DNA from: Macrolepiota albuminosa
Taxonomy: Eukaryota > Basidiomycota > Agaricomycetes > Agaricales > Agaricaceae
Direction: 5' to 3'
Length of the DNA stretch: 64,000 nucleotides
NCBI GenBank assembly: GCA_027475525.1
Contig: JAMWFC010000060.1
Span: 1,054,001 to 1,118,000, forward strand
The first letter of the stretch is position 1, and each line of letters starts with the position of its first letter. Position numbers and translations under genes: made by a program. Positions 11,701-25,300 of this stretch are shown one piece after another. The notes below the pieces were generated by a model, which was not told the DNA's origin, searched no databases, and worked only from the letters and a program-made list of their open reading frames with translations.

Positions 11701-14330
11701 CACCGCACACTTGATATTGCCGACAACCCACCCGTCCCCACTGGGGTTCCTCTCAAGGGACATTATTTATCATTTTCTAGTTGTTAAACCGCTGATTTAT
11801 TTTTTCTTCTTGCATGCCTGGGCGCATACAATATATTTGTTCTTCACTACATGCAAGTATCATAATATGGGATCAGTGCGTCACGTTATCTCCGATTCTC
11901 CGACTACGGCAGGCATACAATAGGATAATTTAGGACATGAAACACAGAATTTTGATTTTGATTTGGTCGATGGAGCGATCTATTTGTAGATTTGTAGACC
12001 TACAACTATCGCCATTGTGGAAATCCCGGCCTCATCGCATAAGAGATGAAACGAACCGACTGTTGGGAGTGAGCTAGCCAAGTTGACATGTAGGTGATCT
12101 GGAGTTTCTTGGTCCTGCAGAGAAAGCATATAAATAGTAGAGCATATATTCCATCGCTTGTCATTTGATCATCATGCCCACATTTCTAGAAGCCTCACGC
12201 GTGTAGATTGATGAGGGATTTATAACCCTTCTCCCAATCCGGATGGACTAAATTTGAAGAGTGCCCATGGAACAAGGAACGAGATAGTACAAAAAAATTA
12301 CAAGCACACTCCGAGGAAACACAACCCCAAGAAGTAGCCAATAGATCGACGAGTACCTGCTCCCCAAGTTCCGACTTCCATGGCAAAATCGTAATGGTTG
12401 ACCAACTTGTTCTAGTACAAAGCTTCTAAAACGTTTATTGAGAGTGACTGCTTCAGCCATCATGATCGCTATGATGTGAGACAATTTTCCATAGATGCTG
12501 ACTGATGAGCCGAAGTCAAGCCATAGTATGTATTTTTGGCAACGCGAGAAACTCCATTAAAGTTCGGAGCCAATAAGTTGACTGGAGATTGTTGGATTTA
12601 AGGCGCTTTAGAACGCTAGAAACTGACTGATGAATCTCGCAATCGCTAATGGGAGGCCCTGAGTTTGTAGCGCCTAAACAAATTAATCAGTCTATGTGTT
12701 CCAACGCTCGAGGTGCGTACATCCAAAAGCCTCGAAATCTGTGTCTCGTTTTTCTATTCTATCTCGACCGTACGATTTTGTCACTAGTTCTTTACTACTA
12801 TAATAACAGTATTTTGGGGGAAGGGTCCGCTAGGACCCTTGGCTCGAATTTCCGACTCGTGTCTGTAGGTGGTCCGCGTGAGTTTCGATTCCCGTTGGGT
12901 GGGCGGGCCAACCTATGACGCCGACGATCGATTCTTCGAGCAGGTTTTTCCTGCGAGATCTGGGTGTGGTGGGCGGGTGTGAAAAATTTTTATTCGACGC
13001 GTTCTTTGCGCGATTTCACTGACGCGTCGGAGGGCGGAGGAAGCAAAAGGAGGTTCCCGCCCCCGACGCTTATCTCATCACATAGACTCTTGTTTCGGAT
13101 CACCCTCGTTCCTCGAGAGATCCGAAACTGTTAATTATCAGATTAAACTAGGTCACGTGATTTGTTAGGGTAGGTTCTTTGGTCGGCGTAAAGGCGAGCG
13201 CCGAAGGTGGTGAGCGTTTTCGGAGGCCTCTGCGTCCGCGAAAGTTCTCTCCGATCTTGTCTGCACCTCTCTTTCCCCTGACTGTGTGCCAATCGTGGCA
13301 CAGTGCCAGGGCCTGGCAGTTGTCATGGCGTTGTCAGTATGGCACGCAGTCTCAGACATTTCTGGTAGCCTTCTCTTCCGTCTTCCCCCTTCCTCGTCTG
13401 CTGCCCAGATGAGCGCTATAGCGTTCTCTCACACTGTCAGCCTGTTCTCACTGCACATTCTTCTTTCTTCAGTGTTTTATCACATTTATTTTATTCCTTT
13501 AATTTTTATTTATTTCTGTTAATAATTGGTGAGACTCTCCCTCTAGCATGGCCACCCGGTGGGCCGGGCTCACCTCTCACCTTAGATATTTTGTCCTCAT
13601 ATTGAAAATCACTTAGCAGTATGTTGCACTACAATGAAATATCTAAAGTAAGCACATGATGGGAAGGTTGTGCAGGCCCTCTAGTATTTCATTACTTTAT
13701 CTTACTCATTTATTCGTCAACCTTCCCTCCTCACCCTGTAAAGTAATTTGTAGCCACATTGTTGCTTTTCACCTCTTCTCAACAATATATATGTTGGTCA
13801 TGTGTTTGTATGATCACATGATCAGTTCAGTGCTATCATATTTATCAACTGCAGAGGCAATTGGACCACTATTTTGCCAATGGAGTTGAAGGTGTTCATG
13901 GTCTGATTGACAATGATCCTGGATGTCATGTTCCATGGTCATTTAATATATTATATGCTGGAAACTTCATTTGCTCCATGATTCCCTCAGCTCCACATGT
14001 GCTCAACCCTTTATAAAGTCATGTGTTCTTGCAGCTGAGCTTGCCTAATTGGTTCAATAATATGCTTCATCATTGTTAGGACATGTGATGGTGGTGATCA
14101 AGCTCGTCAATTCTTTTGGTGATTACAAATGGGATCACAAGTGCTTATGTGTACTTATCAATTTTGAACTGATCTTGAACATATTGGAAGCTGAGGCTAT
14201 GTGCCATGCCAGCTAGCCCAGCATGAGATAAGGCAGGTGATTAACAAAAGGGGTTTTTCTCTCATTTCCTTTTATAGCATATTATTATATCATGCATGAG
14301 TAACCATGAGACTTCACTAGTTTCACCATT
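11701..14330. other. Region without a recognised gene; AT-rich toward the right
   Basis: 12640-13560 is locally GC-rich, with a perfect 10-bp inverted repeat (GTTTCGGATC at 13092-13101 and GATCCGAAAC at 13119-13128) and a GACGCG/CGCGTC pair near 13000-13030. From 13560 to 14330 the sequence becomes AT-rich and has the texture of old transposon sequence, but no domain is readable. No convincing exon chain was found. Confidence 0.4.
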
Positions 14331-14490
14331 TTTCAGGGGACTCCTCATTTCTTCTTTCTTTCACTCCCTATTCCTTCACTCTCCTTTTATTCATTTCCTT
14401 ATTTCTTCTATCATTCTCTCATTTTGCTGTTTCTATTTTCTCAACACTATTTGTTAGTACTATTCTCAGCCTTTGAGGTGCTCTGGTTCT
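14331..14490 (+). mobile_element. Older LTR, left part (split by Gypsy-1)
   Basis: Matches the start of the LTR family seen at 33059-33546 and 37057-37555 (AGGGGACTCCTCAT near the start). It continues at 27069-27403 after the inserted Gypsy-1. The family begins TGTYAGGGG and ends GCCCTTACA, about 490-500 bp. This copy and the one at 33059 share about 25 bp of identical sequence further upstream. Confidence 0.75.
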
Positions 14491-14732
14491 GTAGCGTAGT
14501 CTGCTATGTGGTGTTGGCCACATAGCTTTACTTACTTTAGTCAATATTATATTATATTTATTATAATATAATATTAATATTAATACGTACTTTACTATAA
14601 ATAGTTTACATGTGCTGCTTAGTAAGCAGCTTATTTTTGTTTTGTACTACATAGTCAATAGACCGGACTGGTCTGATTCTGTGCAGTGTGAACATTAAGC
14701 TCTCACAATTCCTGTAACTTCATTACATTTTT
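14491..14732 (+). repeat. 5' LTR of Gypsy-1
   Basis: Begins (T)GTAGCGTAGTCTGC and ends near TTACATTTTTT. It holds an AT-rich TATA-like tract (14545-14590). The exact end is uncertain by about six bases because a T-run follows TTACA at both LTRs; the 5-bp target duplication favours including the T-run. No canonical TGG primer binding site is readable downstream. Confidence 0.8.
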
Positions 14733-14815
14733 TGAATCCGCCAGCTAGGATCTATTGCCTAGCACCCGACATCAGTCGCTGAGTTTGTTGACAGAGCTTC
14801 TCGCACAGCCACACC

Positions 14816-17800
14816 ATGCAAATTTCAAACAGGGAATTGATGAGTAATCCCATACCTGCAGTTTCCAATGACGGCGGGCGGAATGCCCACAACCTATGGG
14901 GAGACCCAGCAGACACCCAGGACGCATCAGCGTCCAATGCGGGTCAGGCAAGACCCAAGGCTCGAGACCGAGGTCAGAGCACCGACCTGGCCGGGAATGA
15001 AAGCAAGGCCTGGAGAGCTGAAAGCTCACAGCAGGACGGTCAGAAACGCCTCCAGGACAAGATGCCAGGGGAATTAACTCCCCCAGTTATGCAGTTGCCA
15101 GGAGGACTGCAACGGTCTAGCCAATTAGCTTCAAAAGGGCCCCCTGAGGACGGCCAACAGTCAACAGGCGCCTATGGCGCCCCAGGAGACACCAAGTCGT
15201 CGGTACGGACTGGGAGAGCTATCCCTCCAAGCCGGAGTAGTGGGACCAGGCAGTCCACAGCAGGCTCAATGCCTTCTAAGATAGCGGAAGCCCGCATAGA
15301 AGAGGTACCGGAGGAGGCTGCAAGTCCAGAAGTATCCCACGCAGAAAACCAAGTCCTGCACACACCAGCAGTGGAGGAAGCTCTGGAGGTTGTAGAGCTT
15401 CCAGAGGAGGTGATTGAGTCGTCAAGTGACGACGACATCAGAGCAGAGGAGCAGCGGCTGAAAACCACGTACACCATGCGCTTGTGGGTGTTCTGGGACT
15501 TGCACCCAGAGGTGATGAAACAAGCGCGACTCGAGCGCTACGCATCAGCACATATAGTAGCACTTAGGCGACAAGGGCACGAAGTGCCCAATGTATTCAG
15601 TACAAAATATACTGATTTGATGGTGAGAGTGCTCACTATTGAGCTGCAAATGTATGTGCAGCAGAAGGCCACCCGGCAATCAGGAGCCTTGACCCCCTGG
15701 AGCCACACGTCCAAGGAATGCTTGGCATGGCGCAATCAAGAGGTCAGAATCGAGCTAGTGGAGGCACTAGCACGGGCACAGGAAGTGCCTGAAGTAAGAC
15801 CAGTGAGTACTTTCTATACTCCAGCAGGACAAGGGTGGCGTGAGGAGCCCCCACACATGTGTAACCAAGACCTTAGGACAGATATGTCAGGTCCAGATGG
15901 GCACAATAGTACCGTGCTCAAGATGGAGAGCGAGGCATCTGTGATGCCGTGTGTGCCCATGGCGGAAACGTTGAGCGACAGAGTCACATATCAACGTATG
16001 CACAATGGCGACCTCAGGATTAAGGGACAGTCCCTTATCAACAATCAGGGCATTGTATTTGAGGGCACTAAGCCCATTGACGAGATGCGTCGTCAATTCA
16101 TCACGCAGGGTCAGGAGAATCAAGCTTCTCCAGTTCCAGGATGGCGCAACGATCATGATTGAGGAGACTTCCTCAATCGAGATGGCGCCACAAGACGTAA
16201 TGCCCCTGGTAATGGCCAGGATGACGGCCCTAGGTCAACTCCTCGAGACGAGGGCAATTATGCCCACAGTCGAGGAGGCTCAGGACATCCCCCGCAGGGT
16301 GGACAAGGAAAGTCACTTCCCCAGGCCGCTGATTTGGCGACTAGATCCCCAGGTCAGCAAGAGGCCATTCGAATGCATTGTGAAGCCATGCACAATTGCC
16401 TGCATCGAGTAGTTGATGATGCCCTGGGTGTAACCTTATGGTTACCAGATGGGGTGAAGCTGCGTAAAGCAGACAGTAGACATATTTGCGCCTATACAGG
16501 CGCGTCCAAGTTCAGCAACTTGGAAGATTGGGCGATGGATGTATGCACCCATCTCGCCATGTGCTTATACGGAGGCGACCATATGGAACAAGAACAAATC
16601 TTTGTTCTTCCTGAGTTCTTGGCCGGAGAGGCTATAGGGTGGTTTCGACGGGCAGTACTGCATGTCAACCATGTCCAGTATGACTAGACGTTCAAAGGAG
16701 TCCTTACAGGACTGTACAATTGATTCGTGCACCCCTCAACGCTCCAGGATGCAAGGCGGGATTTCCAGTCTGCCAAGTACACTGAGAAGTTGGGAGTGCA
16801 AGGGTTCTATGATACTCTTAACGACCATGCCCAGAATATGGCAGTATACCCGGATGGGTATACAATGCTCAAAACATTCTTGGATGACATTCCAGCAGAC
16901 ATGCGCCGCTATCTGATACGTGAGGACGGACTGTCCCCAGAAGTCAACGATGTGGAAGAGTCTGTGGCATATGCCATCAGGTATGAGCAGTCCCTGAAGA
17001 CTGCTAACCACTACGAACATTGGAGTAGACACAAAGGAGGAACCAGGCAACTACTGCCTGCTGGGACACCCTCACGGGATCAGCATGTGAGGACCTTCTT
17101 GGCCAAAAAGGCCGATTTGGATCGTGACTGCAACATGCGGTTTGTGGTACACAGAACCCCTGCTGCGAACTGAGGGTAGAGCCGCCCATGCCCAGAGCGG
17201 GCGCCAGATGGAGAACATCCTAAACCTAGGCTGGACTTCAAGCTGGCCAACCCACCAGGTCAGACGGGGACTTGTTTTGCATGTGGCCAACCAGGCCACT
17301 ACTCTACCAACTGCCCTGCAAAGCTGGGAGCCCTGAGGAATGGGTATACACCCCATGCCCACCTTCGAGCTGCACATACTGCAGCCACAAGTAGGAGTGA
17401 CAGAGACATGTCTGCTGAGTCTGAGGCTGAGCACCCCACAAACGACCAGGAGCCCCCAGAGGAGGCATCGGGCACCGAGCCCGAGAGTGTGGTCGTGGAG
17501 GGGGAGGAGTACGTCACAGTCGATGTATATGACAATGTCTACAACAACGAGTACTACAGTCATGACAGCGACTCCGAGTGCCTAGCGGCAATGACGGATT
17601 GGCCGTCTACAAATAATCCCGAAAAGAATAATGTGGTTCGGATGAAGAAGGTGATCCTTCGTTGTGCAGAGGGCACTTTGCAGTGCCCTACATTGAAATG
17701 GACAGACAAGGAGTGCCTGGTCTCGTATGTGGACGTAGATGGCCACAAGGCATGGACCTTATGGGACTCTGGGAGTACTATGTCGGGCATAACGCCCCAG

Positions 17801-18142
17801 TTTGCCCATGTGTATGGAATATCCGTGCAGGAGTTGGATATGCCATTGGCGTTACAGCTGGGCACCGTAGGGAGCCAAGCCATGGTGCAGTATGGGACAA
17901 ATGTGACTGTCCAAACACTGGGCTCACGTAGCCAGGAATACATGGATGTAGCAAACTTCGATCGCTATGATATGATACTGGGAATGCCATTCATGCGGCG
18001 TAACAAAGTCATATTAGACTTTGACCACTGTCAGGTACTAGTGAATGGGAAAGTGATCCCAGCCGAACGGGCTACAGCAGACGACACTGATAATCATCTG
18101 CGACATCATCGCACTACGGAGAAACGCAAGGAGTCTCCATGA
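14816..18142 (+). pseudogene. gag-pro: Gypsy-1 Gag and aspartic protease (5' part of the Gag-Pol frame)
   Basis: First part of a single Gag-Pol frame. The Gag N-terminal half is acidic and low in complexity. The retrotransposon-gag core lies at about 16450-17000 (EDWAMDVCTHLAM, AIGWFRRAV, FLDDIPADMRRYL). A CCHC zinc knuckle, CFACGQPGHYSTNC, is at 17273-17314. The retropepsin has the active-site motif WDSGSTMSGI (about 17762-17790) and a C-terminal ILGMPFMRRNKVILD. In-frame stops at 16160, 16685, 17171 and 17177, plus one near 16721, each fit a C-to-T change of Arg CGA or Trp TGG codons. All pieces share one frame, so the ancestral element made a fused polyprotein. It would form the virus-like particle and mature it. 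Confidence 0.85.
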
Positions 18143-19271
18143 CTTGGCCGGCGCAGAGTGCCAGCGGTGGAGGATGTGGAGGAGGAAGTGCAGGCTATGC
18201 CTGGACTGAGCGCAGACCACAACGTGGTGATGATGAGCGAGGAGGAGTATCAAGCCTCCAAGAGGAGCGATGAGCGAATAATTGCTCCTGATATTTGAGG
18301 CACAAAGCCTCCAGACAAGCGCCATCGAAAGGCGAGACAACGGGAGGACTCAGTGGATGTATGTCCACCTACGTCCTCATGAGTCAAGTTGGATGACTTA
18401 AGAGACAGCAACCGAGAGGTGGAAGCCCCAGAAGAGGGGGACACATGGTCCCTATGGGAATGACCAGCACCCCTGCCAGAGTACGACTGGGCATACGACC
18501 CCCGAATGCCGCAAGAGTGGAACGAGCTGGTGGCAGCCACGTGTGCATGAAACGTGCACCAGAGACAGATGACTGTCAAACCAGCGTATCACCAGCCAGC
18601 CTCAGATGAGGTTTCCGTAGTGTACTCACTTGTACATGAGGGGAAAAGCCTTGTGGCTTATAAGGCAGCGGCAGTGGGTTCTTTGCTGAGACTACATATA
18701 CCCAATAACAGTGTCAATTGGGTGCTTGCAATGCACAAGCAATATGCACCACCGCCTCGGTCACCCACAGAGGTGGTGGAAGTACTTCCCCCAGTGCGTA
18801 TGAAGGGGAGGCAGAAGGCAACAAGCCTTCATGAGGAAGATATACCTCAGTTGCATCAGCAATGGCAAGAAGAATTTGCTGACATGGTCAACGGGACCAA
18901 GGAGGAGCTCCCGCCATGGTGGGAGGTGAACCATGAGATCAATCTCATAGACGAGAGCAAGCAATATAAGTACCACTTGCCGTGCTGCTCATGCATACTC
19001 CAGGAGCAACTACGCGATAAAACTAATCGCTATTTGAATGCTCAATGGTGGTCCCCATGCACCACTGCTCAAGCTGCACCATTATTGTGCATCTCGAAGA
19101 AGGATGGATCCCTTCAAACAGCTCTTGACACGTGTCAGCGCAATGACAACACTATAAAGGATGTAACTACTTTACCAGATCAGGAGGTGATCTGGGAAGA
19201 CATGGCTCGGGCGAAGTATCGCTCGAAGATTGACCTTACTAACGCTTACGAGCAGGTGCGCATTCACACCA

Positions 19272-19425
19272 AAGACGTACCCAAGACCGTATTTGCATTG
19301 ATCATGGGCACATTCACGAGCAACATAATGCAGATTGGAGACTGTAATAAGACGTACCCAAGACCGTATTTGCATTGATCATGGGCACATTCACGAGCAA
19401 CATAATGCAGATTGGAGACTGTAAT
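19272..19425. repeat. 77-bp direct duplication in Gypsy-1 RT
   Basis: Copies 19272-19348 and 19349-19425, identical. It falls between the KIDL motif and APATFQ, so the stretch after VPKTVF is read twice in different frames. Confidence 0.95.
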
Positions 19426-19618
19426 GCTCCTGCAACCTTCCAAAGGCTAATGACCTCTATTTTTCGAGACGTAATAGGACGGTTTATGCACATCTACTTA
19501 GATGATATATTCATCTACTCGGATTCTATGGAGGAGCATGAGCAGCACCTCAGAGTTGTATTCAAACGACTATGCAAGTACAAGTTGTACTTGAAGTGGA
19601 AGAAATGTGAGCTTTACG

Positions 19619-19772
19619 CTCAGAGTATAGACTGCCTAGGGCATGTCATAGATGAGCGGGGTATCCACCCCGATCAGGACAAGCTCGATTGCATTCTCAG
19701 AGTATAGACTGCCTAGGGCATGTCATAGATGAGCGGGGTATCCACCCCGATCAGGACAAGCTCGATTGCATT
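19619..19772. repeat. 77-bp direct duplication after the RT YLDD motif
   Basis: Copies 19619-19695 and 19696-19772, identical. It repeats the LGHVIDERGIHPDQ segment. Confidence 0.95.
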
Positions 19773-20510
19773 CAGGAGTGGCGCACGCCCCAAAACTACA
19801 ATGACATCCAACGATTCGTTGGCCTTGTCAACTACATATCGAGCTTCTTGCCCGATGTCATGGCCTATACTGGGCCACTTATGGCCATGATGCAGAACGG
19901 GTCACCATTCAATTGGAGGCCGTTGCACCAGCAGTGCTTCGAGATGGTCAAATGGATCTGTACGAAGACTCCGGTGATTTGACCAATCGACCTGAGATGG
20001 GACAAGCCGATATGGCTCATTTGCGACACGTCCAAGACAGGCGTCGGAGCCATGTATGGTCAGGGAAGCAGCTGGCAGACTTGCCACCCAGCAGGGTTCA
20101 TGTCAAAGATGTTCACGACAGCCCAGCAAAACTATGCGGTGCACGAGCTGGAGACTCTTGCCATACTTGAGGCTCTCCTCAAGTGGGAGGATAAGCTGAT
20201 GGGATATCCCATCCACATCATAACGGACCACAAGGCACTTGAGTTCTTCAAAACTCAGGTGAACTTGTTGCCGTGTCAGCGACATTGGATAGACTACATG
20301 TCGAGATACCAGTTCGACATCACCTATGTTAAAGGTGAACTCAACAAAGTGGCAGACTGCTTGTCACGCTACTTTGAGAGTGATGTAGTTGGGGAGGCTC
20401 ACGAGCCTCATGAGTATGTGCAGGCAGACTGCTGCATAGACCCAGATGGAGAGGATTTACCTCTCCACTGATACCAGGAGCTCAGGGAGCATGTCCTAGA
20501 AGTACGTGCT

Positions 20511-22276
20511 ATGCATGACAATGAATGGAGGCGAAGCACTCGCCTCAGGGAGCAGCGTGAAGAGTGGGACATAGCTGCCCAGCTGCTCAAGGAGCATGTA
20601 GTTGTGGACCCAGCGTCACCTGGGAAGCACAAGCACCCTGATATACCCATTACATTGGTGGAGATGCTCAAAGGCGAATTGCCTTTATCCCAGCCCCCTA
20701 GCCTGGTCAGCGACGACTTGCGGAGGGAAGTGGTGCAGGACTATGGCGATGATTCTCTCTTCACTGAGATAATCGCCAATCCTGATGACCGTCCTCGGTT
20801 CAGGCATGAGCCTGGTGGACTGATCATGATGGAGAACTGTCAAGGGGTGGCAGTGGTCTGCCTCCCCCGTATGCGAACTATTGTTATGTGGGTCTTGGAC
20901 CAGGCCCATGCACTGGTGGGGCACTTTGGTGCCGCCAGGACGTTGGGCTACATCCGGAGATGGTATTGGTGGCCACGTATGGCCCAAGAAGTGACTAAGT
21001 TCTGCGCCTCATGCGCAGCATGTCAGAGGGCAAAATTGCCCCCTGGATCCCCTCCCGGGAAGCTACACCAGCTACCTGTGCCGGTAAAACCTTGGGATTC
21101 CATTGGAATGGACTTCGTAGGTCCCTTTCCCAAGTCCAGAGGGTTTGATTACCTCTGGGTGGTAATATGCCGCATGATGAGTATGGTGCACCTCATACCG
21201 GTGCGAACTACGCTGACGGCTAAGGAGCTGTCATGGATCTACCTTAGGGAGATCGTTAGGCTGCATGGGCTGCCTAGTACCATTGTGAGCGATTGTGACT
21301 CAAAGTTCACGTCTCAATGGTGGAGGGAACTCCACAAACTCATGGGCTGCCTAGTACCATTGTGAGCGATTGTGACTCAAAGTTCACGTCTCAATGGTGG
21401 AGGGAACTCCACAAACTGTTAGGAGCACGACTCCTCATGTCGACGTCCTTCCATCCTCAAACGGATGGGCAAACAGAGCAGGCTAACCGCAGTATAGGCC
21501 AGATTCTGAGGGCAGTTGTTTGCCCTGACCAACGGGACTGGGTGGACTGGTGTCCACTCACTGAGTTTGCGATTAACGTGAGTATCTCAGATACGACAGG
21601 GTATGCACCCTTTGAGCTCAACAGAGGGTACTTGCCCTCCATGCTGCACAAAATTTGTGCTGATACGGTGGCCCACCAAGGAGTTGTCGAGTTTGCCAGG
21701 CAGGCCTTGGAGAACATTGCAGCAGTGCATGACGCTATCATAGAGATGCGAGTCTTTCAGGCAAAAAACGCCAATCACCGTAGGCAAGCAGAACCACCCA
21801 TAGCAGTAAGAGCATTGGTTTACCTGTCAACACGTAACCTGAGACTCTCAAAGGGTCAGGCGAGTAAACTCTGCCCGAAATGGGTAGGCCCATACCGCGT
21901 TCTAGATGCAGAGCCAAGTACCTCCAACTATGTGTTGGAGCTGCCTCTGGCATTACAGGAACGACACATCGTTCCAAAGTTTCACGTGTTGCTGTTGCAA
22001 CCATACAGCGCGTCTGACGATGCACTATTCTCTAACAGGGTGACCCCGGGCCCCTATGATTTTGGGGCTCAAGATGATGACAAATGGTTCGTTGAGTGCA
22101 TCATTGGGCACCGGTGGACTGAGCATAATACGCTTGAGTTTGAGGTGCGCTGGTCCCTCAGGGACACAACATGGGAGCCACACTCCCATTGCTCCAAGTT
22201 GGTGGCACTTGACCGTTATTTGGAGTTGAAGGGCATTAAGCACCCACATCAATTAAGTAAGCATGCTGGCGCTTAA
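20511..22276 (+). pseudogene. pol: Gypsy-1 integrase with C-terminal chromo-like domain
   Basis: Integrase for insertion of the cDNA. An HHCC zinc-binding module (HALVGHFG through CASCAACQ) is followed by a DDE core: MDFVGPFPKS, VSDCDSKFTSQWW and TDGQTEQANR. The three acidic residues are present, though SDCD replaces the usual SDRD (consistent with CGT to TGT). The C-terminal part has VPKFHVLLL and a chromo-like FEVRWSLRDTTWEPH, which in chromoviruses steers insertion toward particular chromatin. A 77-bp duplication at 21264-21417 doubles the segment with the second Asp; removing it restores a single frame shared with RT. The stop is at 22274-22276. Confidence 0.9.
21264..21417. repeat. 77-bp direct duplication in the Gypsy-1 integrase core
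   Basis: Copies 21264-21340 and 21341-21417, identical; each encodes the LPSTIVSDCDSKF region holding the second catalytic Asp. Confidence 0.95.
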
Positions 22277-22378
22277 TTTGATTGGCAGTGCCGATCACGG
22301 CTTGGCTGAGTTGGTCAGCAGCTGTGGCTGAAACACTTCTTAAAAGGCGAAATTTCTTTTTCACTTTTTTCCTTAACC

Positions 22379-25300
22379 ATGGACAGCATGCCTGTGGACC
22401 GAAGTAAGCAGCAGCAGCAGGTTGAGTTTGCACCGTCGGTCTTACCATCAGCTGAAGGGGGGGGGGGCAGATGGCTCCCCTGCTGATCCAAAATGTGCCC
22501 CAGTGGGGACAATTGCAACAGGCTGTGGGCTTCCCACAGCAGCAGCAACCACCAGTGGCAGGCTACCCACCGCAGCAGCTGGTGATCAGTGGCTATCCGC
22601 CACACCAACTCATGCAGGGCAACTTCGTGCCCCAGAATGCACCTGTGGGCGGCTATCAGCCCCAACAACCAGTAGCAGGCACTTATGTGCCACATCACGC
22701 AGAGGGCCAATCCCAGCAACAGGCCTACGGGGGGCTAGTCAGCCCCCAAGTAGTGCCAGGATGGGGGCAGTTTGCCCCCGCTATGGCGAGAGGGGCTATG
22801 GGCACACATCTTTTGCCCCAGTTTACTGCCCTGGCGCACTACCCTGGCATGGGTGGTGTGCCCATAATGATGCCGTACCCCCCGGCTTGGATGGGGGTGT
22901 GGGGCGCAATGCCCCAGTACGATGCCTCGTAGGAGGCAACAGCCAAGGGAGGCAGGTCGGCTTCCCTGTTGACCACAGTACCAGTCGACAATCTAGAGGG
23001 ACGCCAAGCACCCCTCATGCAGGCCACCACGGCCATTGAGAGTACAGAAACTCTCAATACAGAACGAAGCATCAGTTCATTGGCTGATGTGCCAACGGAG
23101 AGCCTGGCCAAGCTCTCCTTGCTACAGCGGCTGGAGATGCCGCACCAATCCAAGCCCAGCTCAGAAGAAGAGTCGTGTCCTCGACGCAACAAAGGAAAAG
23201 CATGGGCTGTTGAGCTCAGTCTCAACCAGGACTTAGTCCTGGCTACCCTTCTCCAACGCCTGGGAGACAATGGGTACGATGTACCCGCAGAGTCATTATA
23301 CCTCCACGATGTGGAGGCAGTCGTCCTCATCAGCCGGATGATGGACGACATGGATCATATGCATGCCCAGCGCAAAACTGATCTCCTTGCCTTATCAGCC
23401 GCTTGTAAGCAGCAGACTACTCCCCCAAGTCAGGACACTGACTCCAGCAAAAGGGCACATTGGCAAGGAGTGGAGGACGTGCCCTCCCGCTCGATTCAGT
23501 CAAGCGTTGTTGCCCCTGGCCAGGAGGCCAGACTAGGACGGGACATCCTCCCCTATGAGGATGCCCCTGCTCCAGCTGCCCCCCAGCTCATCCAGCGCCT
23601 CACCAGCGGCGCATCTGAGGTCGCATCTTCGCGACCATTATCTGTGGTTTCCACCATGCACTCTGGGGAGCAGAGTTCCAGGAGCGTGAGCACACGCCCC
23701 ACTGAGGCTAAGGCCTCACAACCCTGAAAGGATCATCGGGGTAAGCAACTGGAAGGGCACACATACATCAATGTGCACTTCCCTGAAGATGCCCCAAAAG
23801 GGGCCCCAGGGGCTAACATCCTCTTCTTACCCGCAATACTGGTAGAGGGCCCTCCAGCCCGACTCCCGCGGTGTGTGTGGGCAATGGACCCACAGCCTGA
23901 TAAGTTGGTGTCGGAGAGGCTGCCATCTCCGCCCTCTGATGACGATTGGTATAAGGAGCCTGAAGAGGCTCGCATGGAATCCCCTGTGCCGCACGAGATG
24001 GCAGCACAACATATGGCATGCGAATGGCACAACAGCAATCAATGGGCCAAGATGGACCATCAGGCACAGAATAGTGCCAAGCGAGGAGCTGCCCTCCTCG
24101 AGGATGAAACTGGGCGCATCCCTGATGCGCTCGGTGTTATGATCTACCATGATCACACTGTTGAGCACCAGAACTCATTCTTTGGTGCGGGGTTATCTCC
24201 TCAGTTCTATTGGTTGCCAGTGACCAATACCATCTTTGTCGGGCAAGAAGCCCACGCAGCCAGGTCCTTTGAGGCCGATAAAGAGGGCAACGCCGCGTCA
24301 ATGCCCCACAACAGTTAGGTGTACCAAGTGGCACCTCGTGGGTTCCCCCGCAGTCCTCTAGAAGTCTGCAGGCTTCATTCACTGGTGAACAACCAGTTTA
24401 TGCCACTTTGTCAGCGTCAGTTGGGCTATCTATTGCTCAACAAATTCAAGCGGGTGGCGCTAAACTGCCACCTTACTACCAGAGACAGAGCCATGTCTCA
24501 CTTACTTGATGAGGTCACATATAAGACCATCGTGGTACCCTTCGCAAGTCCAGAGGAGCGGGAGAACATCCCGCGAATGATTGTGCCAATATGGATCTAT
24601 CGCCGCAAAGAAGGAGGGAGACTTGCCTTCATCGGCCTTACTCCCCCTGATCCAAAGCAACTGTTTGCTTTGGACTACCTGGGCTTATATGCCCTCCTTT
24701 ATGGGCGTCCTGGGACGCCCAATGTATAGCCTGGTCTGGCTATGGACTGTGCCATGTGCATTCATTGGCGCAGCCTTTTTGGGTTTGCACTTGGATGTGC
24801 CCTCAGCGCCAGCCACCCCTCCAAGACCACGGTACACAAGTACCTGGCCTATGTATTTGCAAGGCCAGGCCTCTACAAAGAGGCTGTGGCCGAGTACAAG
24901 GCGGCTACGGGGCAAGTCTTTGTGCTCCTCCACGCCGACAACCCTAACTTCGAGGCTCGGGCTGTGGACATCCCGGAAGCATCAGCTTCTGTGTTCACCA
25001 CTTTGGACGCGTTGCGTGTCCTTCTTCACAATCAAATTCCAGTCAGCTGAGCTGACCATGCGTATACCTATGGGATCACCTACTTGGCCCACCTCTTCTT
25101 CAGCAACAGCCAGCTCTACAACGAGGCGGCCGCTATCGATGACGAGAGGCTGCAACGCCTCGACCATTACGATACACCCCAGTCCATTGCTCAGTGAGAT
25201 GGGTAGCGTGAGGCCACTATTGGCAATCGACAATGCCTGATGCTCCAGCAGCAGGACAGTCGTCATGCTTATGATGATGCGCTCACCAAGGGGATGTACC

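Larger units (their letters stand above)
18554..20471 (+). pseudogene. pol: Gypsy-1 reverse transcriptase and RNase H
   Basis: Continues the Gag-Pol frame. Upstream linker stops near 18140, 18297, 18381, 18462 and 18548 are all TGA. RT motifs: SKKDGSLQ, SKIDLTNAYEQVRI (the catalytic Asp is present), APATFQRLM, and IYLDDIFIYSD with YLDD at about 19495-19506. The RNase H segment has ICDTSKTGVGAMYGQG, HELETLAILEAL and ITDHKALEFF. A TGA at 19980-19982 replaces an expected Arg. Two 77-bp duplications (19272-19425 and 19619-19772) break the frame; dropping one copy of each puts all parts back in the frame of 18554, which supports one long polyprotein. Confidence 0.9.
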
